Notes: generated by a model not told the origin, from the sequence alone. DNA of 6,100 nucleotides from CAZDIO01 sp964505555 (GCA_964505555.1 CAZDIO010000032.1:1-6100); one strand, 5' to 3'; positions 1 to 6,074 are shown, numbered from the stretch's first letter. Program-made: numbers and translations.

Positions 1-64
1 ACGACAGGGGGGCCTGCTACATCAAATGGAGCGACGCTAGATGACAGCGGTCATTATACTTGGG

Positions 65-1198
65 TTACTTGAAACTACGGAGGGCGGCACAAACATGCTC
101 TACCTGCTCTCCTGAAAGCTCAGGATACATTGGTAAGGAAAGAATATTTTTATAGAGCGTTTCCGTTACGGGAAGTCCCCGATTATCAGTTTTTCTTTGC
201 AGATACGCTGGTTGAAGATGAATAGGCAGCGGATAGTGTAGGGCTGTCTGAATGCCTGCTGTCCGTAAATGCTCTTGAAGGAGCTCTCGCTTTTGATGCT
301 CAATCACATACAGATGCATCGCATGCAGCACCCGATCTGCAATTGTTGGTGGTTTAATCTTTGTTTCTAAAAGCGCCTCTTTGTAACACGCAGCGATCTC
401 TCTTCGACGCTTATTGTCCTCATCAAGGGAGGAGAGCTTTACAAGAAGAATTGCCGCTTGGAGCTCATCTAATCGGGAATTTACTCCAGGGACGATACTA
501 ACATATCGCTCTTTCCACCCATATTGTCGAAAAAGTCGTACCTTCTCACCAATCTGCGGTGAGTTTGTAACCACAGCACCACCATCTCCCAAGGCTCCAA
601 GATTTTTTGTCGGATAAAAACTAAATGCTGCGGCATCTCCAAACGTTCCTACCTTCTTTCCATCATACTCCGCACCGTGCGCTTGGGCACAATCTTCAAC
701 TACAAAAAGTCGATGACGCTTGGCAACCTCCAGAATCTCTGCAAGTCGCGCCGGATGACCATAGATATGAACTGGAACAACCGCTTTTGTTTTTGGAGTA
801 ACAAGAACTGAAAGTAATGTTGGGTCTAAACACCGTGTCGTCTCTTCAATATCGCAAAAAACAGGAACTGCCCCGATCTGCTCAATGGCAGCAACCGTAG
901 CTACCGCGGAGTGAGATACGGTAATGACCTCATCCCCAGCTTCAACTCCCACTCCCTTTAATGCAAGCGCCAAAGCATCAGTTCCATTTCCAACACCGAT
1001 ACACTCTTTTGCTCCCAGGTACCCAGCAAACGTTTGCTCAAAGCGCTCTACCTGCTTACCAAGAATATACCAACCACTTTCTAATACTGACTCAATAGCA
1101 TCAACAATCTCTTCACGATGAGCGAAAAAACTCTCCTTTGGAGAAGAGATTGGAACGAGCAGTTCTTCTGTTTGTTGGATTTTTGTAAATGTGCTCAT
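65..1198 (-). CDS. DegT/DnrJ/EryC1-family PLP-dependent sugar aminotransferase
   Basis: Probable sugar-nucleotide aminotransferase: transfers an amino group, usually from glutamate, to a keto-deoxy sugar nucleotide in the cytoplasm. From the ATG at 1198 the protein is 377 residues, normal for the fold-type I DegT family. Visible motifs (numbered from that ATG): GVGNGTDALAL at about 68-78 (cofactor phosphate region), VVEDCAQAHGA around 166-176 with the PLP-ring Asp at about 169, and SFYPTKNLGALGDGG with the Schiff-base Lys at about 198. A GVNSRLDELQAAIL block follows at about 238-251, and HYPLPIHLQPAY lies near the C-terminus. The YPTKNLGALGDGG and NSRLDELQAA blocks resemble 3-aminotransferases of the FdtB/QdtB type, but position specificity cannot be fixed by eye. 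The frame is open up to a GTG at 1267. I prefer the ATG because AGCAGG lies 7 bases upstream and the extra 23 residues do not look like the family. It follows the epimerase gene by 91 bases, probably in the same transcript. Confidence 0.93.
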   Translation of the reverse strand: MSTFTKIQQTEELLVPISSPKESFFAHREEIVDAIESVLESGWYILGKQVERFEQTFAGYLGAKECIGVGNGTDALALALKGVGVEAGDEVITVSHSAVATVAAIEQIGAVPVFCDIEETTRCLDPTLLSVLVTPKTKAVVPVHIYGHPARLAEILEVAKRHRLFVVEDCAQAHGAEYDGKKVGTFGDAAAFSFYPTKNLGALGDGGAVVTNSPQIGEKVRLFRQYGWKERYVSIVPGVNSRLDELQAAILLVKLSSLDEDNKRRREIAACYKEALLETKIKPPTIADRVLHAMHLYVIEHQKRELLQEHLRTAGIQTALHYPLPIHLQPAYLQRKTDNRGLPVTETLYKNILSLPMYPELSGEQVEHVCAALRSFK

Positions 1199-1205
1199 GA
1201 GGTAA

Positions 1206-1211
1206 CCTGCT
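1206..1211 (-). promoter_or_regulatory. Ribosome binding site choosing the ATG of the aminotransferase
   Basis: On the minus strand AGCAGG sits 7 bases before the ATG at 1198-1196. This favours that start over the in-frame GTG at 1267, where the nearest purine-rich stretch (GAGG) is about 13 bases away. The site directly touches one arm of an 8-bp inverted repeat (1212-1239). Confidence 0.55.
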
Positions 1212-1239
1212 AGAAGATTTATCTCATTTCTAATCTTCT
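1212..1239 (-). promoter_or_regulatory. AT-rich hairpin abutting the aminotransferase ribosome binding site
   Basis: Perfect 8-bp inverted repeat: AGAAGATT at 1212-1219 and AATCTTCT at 1232-1239, with a 12-base loop. It ends exactly where the presumed Shine-Dalgarno (1206-1211) begins, so in the transcript it would form a stem just before the ribosome binding site. The repeat is directly visible. A role in translation control or mRNA processing is inference, and the AT-rich stem would be only moderately stable. Confidence 0.3.
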
Positions 1240-1280
1240 TGCTACAAATCCCGTAAGGCACCGGCACAAAAACTACAGAA

Positions 1281-1312
1281 CCTCATTTCTCAACGAGGAG
1301 TTGCAAATGAGG
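1281..1312 (-). terminator. Terminator-like hairpin overlapping the epimerase stop codon
   Basis: CCTCATTT at 1281-1288 is the exact reverse complement of AAATGAGG at 1305-1312. An inner CAAC/GTTG pairing (1291-1294 with 1300-1303) would shorten the loop. Read on the minus strand, the stem is followed by TTCTGTAGTTTTTG, a T-rich though interrupted tract. The epimerase stop codon (1292-1290) lies inside the hairpin. It could be a weak intrinsic terminator or attenuator between the epimerase and aminotransferase genes, or an mRNA 3'-end stabiliser. The stem is only partly GC, so termination efficiency is uncertain. Confidence 0.35.
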
Positions 1313-2303
1313 GCGAGGTTTCTGTGGTTCGGGTTGGCTTTGTTTCAGGTTTCTGAATCTGCGTCGCTATCCACTGATACGTTGATAAAAGCCCTACTTC
1401 AAGTGGAATACTTGGCTCCCAACTAAGAACCTGCCGTATCAAGGTGTTATCGCTATTTCTTCCTCGAACCCCTTGAGGTTTACTACGATCATGTCTTTTC
1501 TCAATCTTCTTTCCAGCCACCTTGGAAACAATATCCACAAGTTCATTGATCGTTACCATGTCTTCTCGACCAAGATTGAGTGGCTTGGAAAAATCTGACC
1601 GCATCAGTCGGTGCATTCCCTCTGTGCAATCATCGACATACATAAAAGAACGGGTCTGATTCCCGTCTCCCCAGACGTCAATAACGTCTTCTTGTTTTGC
1701 AAGAGCGATCTTTCTACAAACAGCCGCGGGAGCTTTCTCCTTGCCCCCCTCATACGTTCCTAACGGTCCATAGACGTTGTGAAAGCGAACGATTCTTGTC
1801 TCTAGTCCAAAATCGTTATGGTAATACTCACACAACTTTTCCATATACAGTTTTTCCCAACCATATCCCTCCTCAGGATCCGCAGGATAAGCCTGATCTT
1901 CTCTCAGTGGAGAGATGTCAGGATCTTTTTGAAGATACATTGGATAAACACACGCCGTAGAGGAAAAAAGAAAACGTTTTACCTTTGTCTTTCTTGCTGC
2001 TTCTAACATGTGCACGTTGATCATCGTGTTATTTTTAGCAATCTCTGCGTGAGAACCGGTGATGTAGCCAATTCCGCCCATGTCAGCAGCAAGGTGGTAC
2101 ACCTCGTCAACACCTTCACACGCTTTCTCGCATGCCTCTTTGTTTCGAAGATCAAGAACAAAAAACTCCTGAGCACTTGTCGGCTCAAACTCTGGCTTCT
2201 TGATATCGACGCCGCGAACGTTGTACCCTCTCTGAACAAGATACCCACTCAAGTGATGAGCAATAAACCCGCCGGCACCGGTGACAAGCACTTTTGATTT
2301 CAT
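1290..2303 (-). CDS. GDP-mannose 3,5-epimerase-like NAD-dependent epimerase (extended SDR)
   Basis: An extended short-chain dehydrogenase/reductase, 337 residues. The Rossmann motif TGAGGFIA is at 8-15 and LAADMGGIGY at 71-80. The sequence follows plant GDP-mannose 3,5-epimerase closely: SSTACVYP with the acid/base Cys at 118, YGWEK with catalytic Tyr147 and Lys151, RFHNVYGPLGTYEGGKEKAPAA with the second acid/base Lys at 190, WGDGNQTRSF at 211-220, and GVRGRNSDN at 278-286. The Cys/Lys pair and the GGxEKAPAA and GVRGRNSDN blocks separate this family from ordinary UDP-glucose 4-epimerases. Expected reaction (family knowledge): GDP-D-mannose to GDP-L-galactose and/or GDP-L-gulose. A different GDP-sugar, such as a deoxy-heptose, is possible. 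The last ~20 residues are a Pro/Thr-rich tail. The ATG has a strong AGGAGG 7 bases upstream. It precedes the aminotransferase gene and lies after a 325-base spacer. Confidence 0.92.
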   Translation of the reverse strand: MKSKVLVTGAGGFIAHHLSGYLVQRGYNVRGVDIKKPEFEPTSAQEFFVLDLRNKEACEKACEGVDEVYHLAADMGGIGYITGSHAEIAKNNTMINVHMLEAARKTKVKRFLFSSTACVYPMYLQKDPDISPLREDQAYPADPEEGYGWEKLYMEKLCEYYHNDFGLETRIVRFHNVYGPLGTYEGGKEKAPAAVCRKIALAKQEDVIDVWGDGNQTRSFMYVDDCTEGMHRLMRSDFSKPLNLGREDMVTINELVDIVSKVAGKKIEKRHDRSKPQGVRGRNSDNTLIRQVLSWEPSIPLEVGLLSTYQWIATQIQKPETKPTRTTETSPSFATPR

Positions 2304-2310
2304 GGAAGAA

Positions 2311-2316
2311 CCTCCT
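2311..2316 (-). promoter_or_regulatory. Strong Shine-Dalgarno of the epimerase gene
   Basis: A full AGGAGG on the minus strand, 7 bases before the ATG at 2303-2301. It is the best ribosome binding site in the window; the other four genes have weaker ones. This suggests that the epimerase is translated independently rather than coupled to an upstream gene. Confidence 0.8.
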
Positions 2317-2464
2317 GAAACGAACGTTGAAAACTTCTTAAGAGAACCTAATAAGTATGATGCTTATATTGAACAGGTGGTTCGCCGGATAAATTTGTCG
2401 TTAGAAATATTTGAAAAGGTTTAAGGCTTCAAAGAAGTTCAATAAAATCAACTAATTCTGTCTC

Positions 2465-2550
2465 AGAGCTTCTAACAAAATGAACAAATCCCCTCCGTCG
2501 TTGCGAGCGAAGCGAAGCAACGACGGGGATTTTCGTTTGTTGGAGGCTCT
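2465..2550. repeat. 86-base imperfect palindrome with dispersed-repeat core
   Basis: A long hairpin in three stems. Outer: 2465-2479 with 2536-2550, 13 Watson-Crick pairs plus two that are G-U in plus-strand RNA. Middle: AAATCCCC (2486-2493) with GGGGATTT (2525-2532). Inner: GTCGTTGC (2497-2504) with GCAACGAC (2517-2524), closing a 12-base loop GAGCGAAGCGAA. An asymmetric internal loop and a 3-base bulge separate the stems. The core (2499-2520) recurs exactly at 6053-6074. It could be a REP/MITE-like dispersed element, a terminator for the GT90 transcript, or both. On the minus strand the GC stem is followed by only a broken T-rich stretch, so terminator function is unsure. No target-site duplication is evident. 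Confidence 0.75.
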
Positions 2551-2628
2551 AACTGTGTAACCAAAAAATCAGGTGATAAGGCATTTTAACAAGCGTTTTA
2601 TAAAGAAAAAAGCTAAGAAGATTGTAGT

Positions 2629-3639
2629 TTAAAACCGTTGGCAGGCAAAAAGCGTTTGCAGCATGCTTTTTGTTTCTAAGAGGGAGTCTCTATAGGTAAT
2701 CGTTGGCATGAGCGCTGAAGCACGAAGGGCGATCTCTCTACATTGCTCATCGTGTCGATGAATCCACTGAATCTTCTCAACGATATCGGAGGAATCTCCC
2801 GCGATAGGAACGTAGTGCTCCCAAGGAATAATCCGATCGTAGTACCATTGGAGATAGTCACTCTCCACTTTTAAAACCAAACTCTTTGACGCAAGTTTAA
2901 GAAAACAAGAGATCCAAGCACAACATATCCCCTCCACATCTACCTGGTACCGATAGCGAAGAAAGTCCTCAAATGGACGATACTCCCCAACGATACCAAG
3001 ATCTCTTACCCGTTGTGACTGTATCGGCTCACCGTAATCAACGACGGTTGAAATCATCGCATCAATGAATTCGGGATTATTAATTTTCTTTGATGCTAAG
3101 GCTAATTGGATTCGAGGCGCTCGTTTCCATAAATCATCCTTACTATTCATCCCCAAACCAGAACTCGCTCCTCGCCAAAAAACAGTAGGAATCTTTGCTG
3201 CCCATGGATATCGAGTATCAATCTCTGTCCCTGACTGAATCTCCTTTACATACCCATTACTATTAATAAAAGCAGGATCGGGCATAAGCAGCGTACAATG
3301 ATCTGCCTTATGCCTACCAAAAGCGATCACGGGTGCTTTTCTTGAACGGTGATTCAGCCAGTCCCACATTCCATCTTCAGCCCAAAGAAGAAACGTGCCG
3401 CGGAGTGGTTCACCGGGAAGGTATTGAAGATCTTGAAAGTAACGAACCCAACTTGCATAATGTCCGTACCCGGTGCTTGCAATTCTCTTAGAAAGAGTAA
3501 CTTTTAACTCTTGATTATCGGCAAATTCTACTTTGCCAAACAGATAGACATCTTCTTTCTCCTTACATGCGGCATCAACATCAGCGTTTGTGTAGCCGGA
3601 GTGTTTCCAGTATGTCAGTGCGGCGGTATTAAGGGTCAT
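2629..3639 (-). CDS. Glycosyltransferase family 90 (CAP10/LpsA-like)
   Basis: A 336-residue protein matching the CAP10/GT90 domain, whose members transfer glucose, xylose or related sugars to LPS core, capsule or, in eukaryotes, protein. Supporting blocks: IPTVFWRGASSG at 150-161 (the WRG motif) followed by R176 in RAPRIQLAL; FLRYRYQVDVEGICCAW at 226-242 (the YxxxxxGxxxS/AxR-type region); SLVLKVESDYLQWYYDRIIPWEHYVPI at 253-279; and a closing SDIVEKIQW segment at 284-292. The domain fills nearly the whole protein. No signal peptide or membrane segment is seen, so it should act on the cytoplasmic side. It begins 4 bases after the stop of the upstream glycosyltransferase and has no good Shine-Dalgarno, so translational coupling is likely. 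Donor and acceptor cannot be deduced. The family call is confident; an LPS-type acceptor is inference from the neighbours. Confidence 0.88.
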   Translation of the reverse strand: MTLNTAALTYWKHSGYTNADVDAACKEKEDVYLFGKVEFADNQELKVTLSKRIASTGYGHYASWVRYFQDLQYLPGEPLRGTFLLWAEDGMWDWLNHRSRKAPVIAFGRHKADHCTLLMPDPAFINSNGYVKEIQSGTEIDTRYPWAAKIPTVFWRGASSGLGMNSKDDLWKRAPRIQLALASKKINNPEFIDAMISTVVDYGEPIQSQRVRDLGIVGEYRPFEDFLRYRYQVDVEGICCAWISCFLKLASKSLVLKVESDYLQWYYDRIIPWEHYVPIAGDSSDIVEKIQWIHRHDEQCREIALRASALMPTITYRDSLLETKSMLQTLFACQRF

Positions 3640-3643
3640 TGTG

Positions 3644-4753
3644 TTACTTTGGAAATATCCCGGAAGAATCGGTTCCTATTTGTTGTGAAGAATTTTTTAG
3701 TGTGCTGATGATCGAGGAGTATTCTTTCACCTGCGGAGAGAGGTAGCAGTCCCAAGAATCATCAAGATTCACAGCGATCTGAGGAAGGTTGTGCTGCTTG
3801 AGATTTTCGCTCAAACCTTGATGGGCGAGGAACGTATGATCCGTTCGAAGCGATTTCGTGCTTGTTAGGGTGTCACAAAACTTTGGGAAACGTGCTTCAA
3901 GCATCTCGGCAGCCTCCATGAGCGCCCGGACGTAGGGAAGAAAGCACATCGTCAGCACCGAAAACGGGATGTGATAGACAGTTTCTGCAACAGGAAGCAC
4001 GAGGTAGGGCGCTAGAATATGAAGTGAGTGAAAGTGATAAAACACGATGGGAACGTTTTCGACAAATCCCTCACCAGCTCGCTCTTCATAATGGTACTGA
4101 TCATGATTCCATGGGCCTAATCCAGCTCCGAGATGTTGTAATACACATACCTTTGAAAATCTCACCGGCCAGTCATTAAGATACCCCTGATCTCCCATTT
4201 TGCCGTTCTCTGGAATGGCACGACACCATTCCAAACATCGCTCTCGCCACCAGATCAGCACTTCTCGCCCTGGAGTATCATTTCGAAATGAAAGTAAGCC
4301 TACGTTGTAGATCCCGTTTTCAGCCAGGTACTTCAAACGTGGAGAGAACCGGTGCTCATGGATTAATACGGAGGCATCTTTCAGCTCATCAAAAATCGGC
4401 TGTGGTGTTGAATAAAAGAAAAGATCGGCATCAAGATAGGTCAGAAGATCAATTCGCGGATAAGACTCAAGGAGTCTTAAAATAATTGTCGGAGTTGTCG
4501 TCCAGTAGTACTCGACAAAGGAACGATTGTTTTTTGCTTGGAGAAGTTTTGTATCCCGCTGTTCAATCTCATGAAACGCAATGAGTGTTACATTGGGAAG
4601 TTTCAGCGCCTCGAGATAGAGTCGGGTAATTTCATCCATACAGATGACAAACAACTCAAAAGGCACAGTTTCATGTCTGCTAAGCGACTCAATCATTGGA
4701 ATCGCTTTAATGAGATAATTTCTGTCAAAATAAGTGCAGTAATAGCGCTTCAT
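3644..4753 (-). CDS. GT8-like (DxD, GT-A fold) glycosyltransferase
   Basis: A 369-residue putative nucleotide-sugar glycosyltransferase. The N-terminus MKRYYCTYFDRNYLIKAIPMIESL is typical of GT-A retaining transferases that begin with a strand and a 'search the list' helix. LLTYLDADLFFYS has the metal-binding DAD at 108-110. HEHRF at 132-136, GIYNVGLLSFRN at 147-158, GDQGYLNDWP at 187-196, GAGLGPWN at 209-216 and FYHFHSL at 238-244 follow in the order seen in GT8/nucleotide-diphospho-sugar transferase proteins. The region after about 290 is a polar tail I do not recognise. No membrane segments. It is the first gene of the minus-strand block. The ATG at 4753 has only a weak AAAGG about 10 bases upstream. 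Substrate unknown. The GT-A/DxD assignment is firm; placement in GT8 proper rather than a related unclassified family is less so. Confidence 0.85.
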   Translation of the reverse strand: MKRYYCTYFDRNYLIKAIPMIESLSRHETVPFELFVICMDEITRLYLEALKLPNVTLIAFHEIEQRDTKLLQAKNNRSFVEYYWTTTPTIILRLLESYPRIDLLTYLDADLFFYSTPQPIFDELKDASVLIHEHRFSPRLKYLAENGIYNVGLLSFRNDTPGREVLIWWRERCLEWCRAIPENGKMGDQGYLNDWPVRFSKVCVLQHLGAGLGPWNHDQYHYEERAGEGFVENVPIVFYHFHSLHILAPYLVLPVAETVYHIPFSVLTMCFLPYVRALMEAAEMLEARFPKFCDTLTSTKSLRTDHTFLAHQGLSENLKQHNLPQIAVNLDDSWDCYLSPQVKEYSSIISTLKNSSQQIGTDSSGIFPK

Positions 4754-4823
4754 AAGATGAAAACCCTTTAGATTGTGATGACATCCAAAAGTGGGAAGAT
4801 TTAAAAGTCGATACTGAAAGTCT
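4754..4823. promoter_or_regulatory. 70-base divergent intergenic region
   Basis: The start codons of the GT8-like gene (minus) and the GT2 gene (plus) face away from each other across 70 AT-rich bases. Any promoters for the two glycosyltransferase transcripts should lie here or within the opposing coding ends. A TTGTGA at 4773-4778 with AAGATT at 4796-4801 has a 17-base spacing for the plus strand but a poor -10. No convincing operator palindrome is visible. The promoter role is inferred from gene layout only. Confidence 0.4.
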
Positions 4824-6014
4824 ATGCCAAAAGTCTCTGCAATTGTTTCTACCTATAACTCAGCTCGTTTTATCCGGGGGTGCCTTGATGACCTCCTGAA
4901 CCAAACGCTCGCCCTCAAAGGCGAGCTTGAAATTGTAGTGGTCATTAGTGGCTCGCCAGAAAACGAAGATGAGATCGTCCTTGGCTATCAACGGCGGTAT
5001 CCAAATATCATCGCTGTTCGCACCCAACGAGAAACGATGTATGAGGCTTGGAATCGGGGCATTAAGATCGCTTCTGGAACCTACGTCACGAATGCAAATA
5101 CCGATGATCGTCACCGTGCTGATGCTTTTGAAGTGCTCAGTGCAGCGCTTGATAAGAAAACGGAGATCGATGTTGCCTACGGTGATTGCTACCTCTCCAC
5201 TATTGAAAACGAGAGCTTTGAGCAGAACTCAAAAACGAGGGTCTACCGTTACCCAGCTTTTTTTGCCCCAGCAAGTGTTCTTCACTACCAACTAAGCCCC
5301 CAAGCGATGTGGCGAAGGAGTGTTCATGACTCGATAGGATACTTTGACGGCGCACTAAAGTGTGTCGGGGACTATGATTTTAACTTCCGAATTGCTCTTC
5401 AGAAAAACGCGCTCCATGTAGGGGGAAGTCCGATTGGTCTCTACCTTGAGCATCCTCAAGCGCTTAGTTTCAGAGATGATCGGATTAAAAAAGAAAACGA
5501 CGCCCTTCAAGCGAAGTATCGCACAAAAGAGATGATCGAACGGCTCTATGCCCGAGCCGGAGTCACCTGGCAAAACACAAAGGAGCGAGCACAGATTCAT
5601 CTTGATATGGGAATTCGTGCCCTTGAGTATTATCCCCCCTGGTTTGAAGGAAGAACTCACTGCGAACCTCAGTTTGCATTGGAGTGCTTCGAGCGAGCAA
5701 TTAGCTTAGAACCAGATAATGTTGGAGCATATAACAATATCGCTATTACGTATGCTTTGGCAGGAGATCTCGCACGAGCAAATAATATCTTACTACAACT
5801 CTCTCAACAGACAACAGAGCCAATGATAGAAACGAACTATCGTCATCTTCAAGAACTGCAACGAAATCCAAATCACAACGCAGATCTCACCCTTACTCCT
5901 TCTCCATTACAACTTCCAAACCAGAAAGAGCTGTATCTCCCAAGCTCCACAAGCGAATCATTTGGAACAAACGATCGCAATTCTTGGCAGGAAACTTCTG
6001 CAACCGCAAGATAA
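4824..6014 (+). CDS. GT2-family glycosyltransferase with C-terminal TPR-like region
   Basis: A 396-residue protein. Residues 1-~215 form a GT2 (GT-A fold, inverting) domain: VSAIVSTYNSARFIRGCLDDLL at 4-25, YEAWNRGIKIASGTYV at 73-88, NANTDDRHR at 90-98 (the DD stands in the DxD metal-binding position), SPQAMWRRSVHDSIGYFD at 158-175 and GDYDFNFRIA at 182-191 (the catalytic-base/acceptor region, usually ED or GD). After a charged linker, residues ~284-325 (ALECFERAISLEPDNVGAYNNIAITYALAGDLARANNIL) read as one good TPR-like helical repeat. The last ~45 residues are rich in Ser, Thr, Asn and Gln and probably disordered. It is divergent from the minus-strand block. The Shine-Dalgarno is weak (GAAAG just before the ATG). 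The TPR may bind a protein partner or substrate; donor sugar and acceptor are unknown. Confidence 0.9.
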   Translation: MPKVSAIVSTYNSARFIRGCLDDLLNQTLALKGELEIVVVISGSPENEDEIVLGYQRRYPNIIAVRTQRETMYEAWNRGIKIASGTYVTNANTDDRHRADAFEVLSAALDKKTEIDVAYGDCYLSTIENESFEQNSKTRVYRYPAFFAPASVLHYQLSPQAMWRRSVHDSIGYFDGALKCVGDYDFNFRIALQKNALHVGGSPIGLYLEHPQALSFRDDRIKKENDALQAKYRTKEMIERLYARAGVTWQNTKERAQIHLDMGIRALEYYPPWFEGRTHCEPQFALECFERAISLEPDNVGAYNNIAITYALAGDLARANNILLQLSQQTTEPMIETNYRHLQELQRNPNHNADLTLTPSPLQLPNQKELYLPSSTSESFGTNDRNSWQETSATAR

Positions 6015-6052
6015 GAACTAACTCTCACTACAAGATAGACGCATCACCCTGG

Positions 6053-6074
6053 CGTTGCGAGCGAAGCGAAGCAA
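6053..6074. repeat. Second copy of the GAGCGAAGCGAAGCAA repeat core
   Basis: These 22 bases are identical, in the same orientation, to 2499-2520, the loop and inner stem of the palindrome in the 2304-2628 spacer. Here the flanks differ: TTGC (6055-6058) pairs with GCAA (6071-6074) around the same 12-base loop, but the outer arms seen at 2465-2550 are absent. It sits 38 bases after the GT2 stop codon. This is a dispersed intergenic repeat module, possibly linked to the 3' ends of genes. Confidence 0.7.

Larger units (their letters stand above)
2304..2628. other. 325-base intergenic spacer between the GT90 and epimerase genes
   Basis: No convincing gene. It is AT-rich and holds, from right to left on the minus strand, the AT-rich tail after the GT90 stop, an 86-base imperfect palindrome (2465-2550), and about 160 bases leading to the epimerase Shine-Dalgarno. 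A promoter for the epimerase is expected here because of the spacer length and strong ribosome binding site. The candidate -10 boxes I see (for example TATAAG, the complement of 2369-2374) lack a good -35 partner, so none is called. A 40-codon open frame on the plus strand (2302-2424) is within chance expectation. Confidence 0.7.

Noticed and set aside
5..16. Small CAGG/CCTG hairpin with GGGG loop as a terminator for the aminotransferase.
   Set aside because: The stem is only 4 bp and the needed T tract would lie beyond the window, so it cannot be judged.
1199..1267. GTG start for the aminotransferase that would add 23 residues.
   Set aside because: The ribosome binding site spacing is poor, the extra residues look unlike the family N-terminus, and the internal ATG has AGCAGG at good spacing.
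1697..2297. Several plus-strand open frames of 62-95 codons opposite the epimerase gene.
   Set aside because: They are antisense shadows of a strongly supported coding sequence, without ribosome binding sites or recognisable domains.
2302..2424. A 40-codon plus-strand open frame starting with ATG in the spacer before the epimerase gene.
   Set aside because: It overlaps the epimerase start codon and Shine-Dalgarno on the opposite strand, has no ribosome binding site, and open frames of this length arise often by chance.
2481..2535. CRISPR repeat or tRNA, suggested by the strong local hairpin.
   Set aside because: There is no regularly spaced array, only two copies 3.5 kb apart, and no cloverleaf or CCA-type acceptor.
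4754..4823. Specific sigma70 promoters for either divergent gene.
   Set aside because: Only partial -35/-10 matches were found; none stands out from AT-rich background.
4860..5660. Open frames on the minus strand and in another plus frame inside the GT2 gene.
   Set aside because: They are shadows; the GT2 frame has clear motifs throughout.
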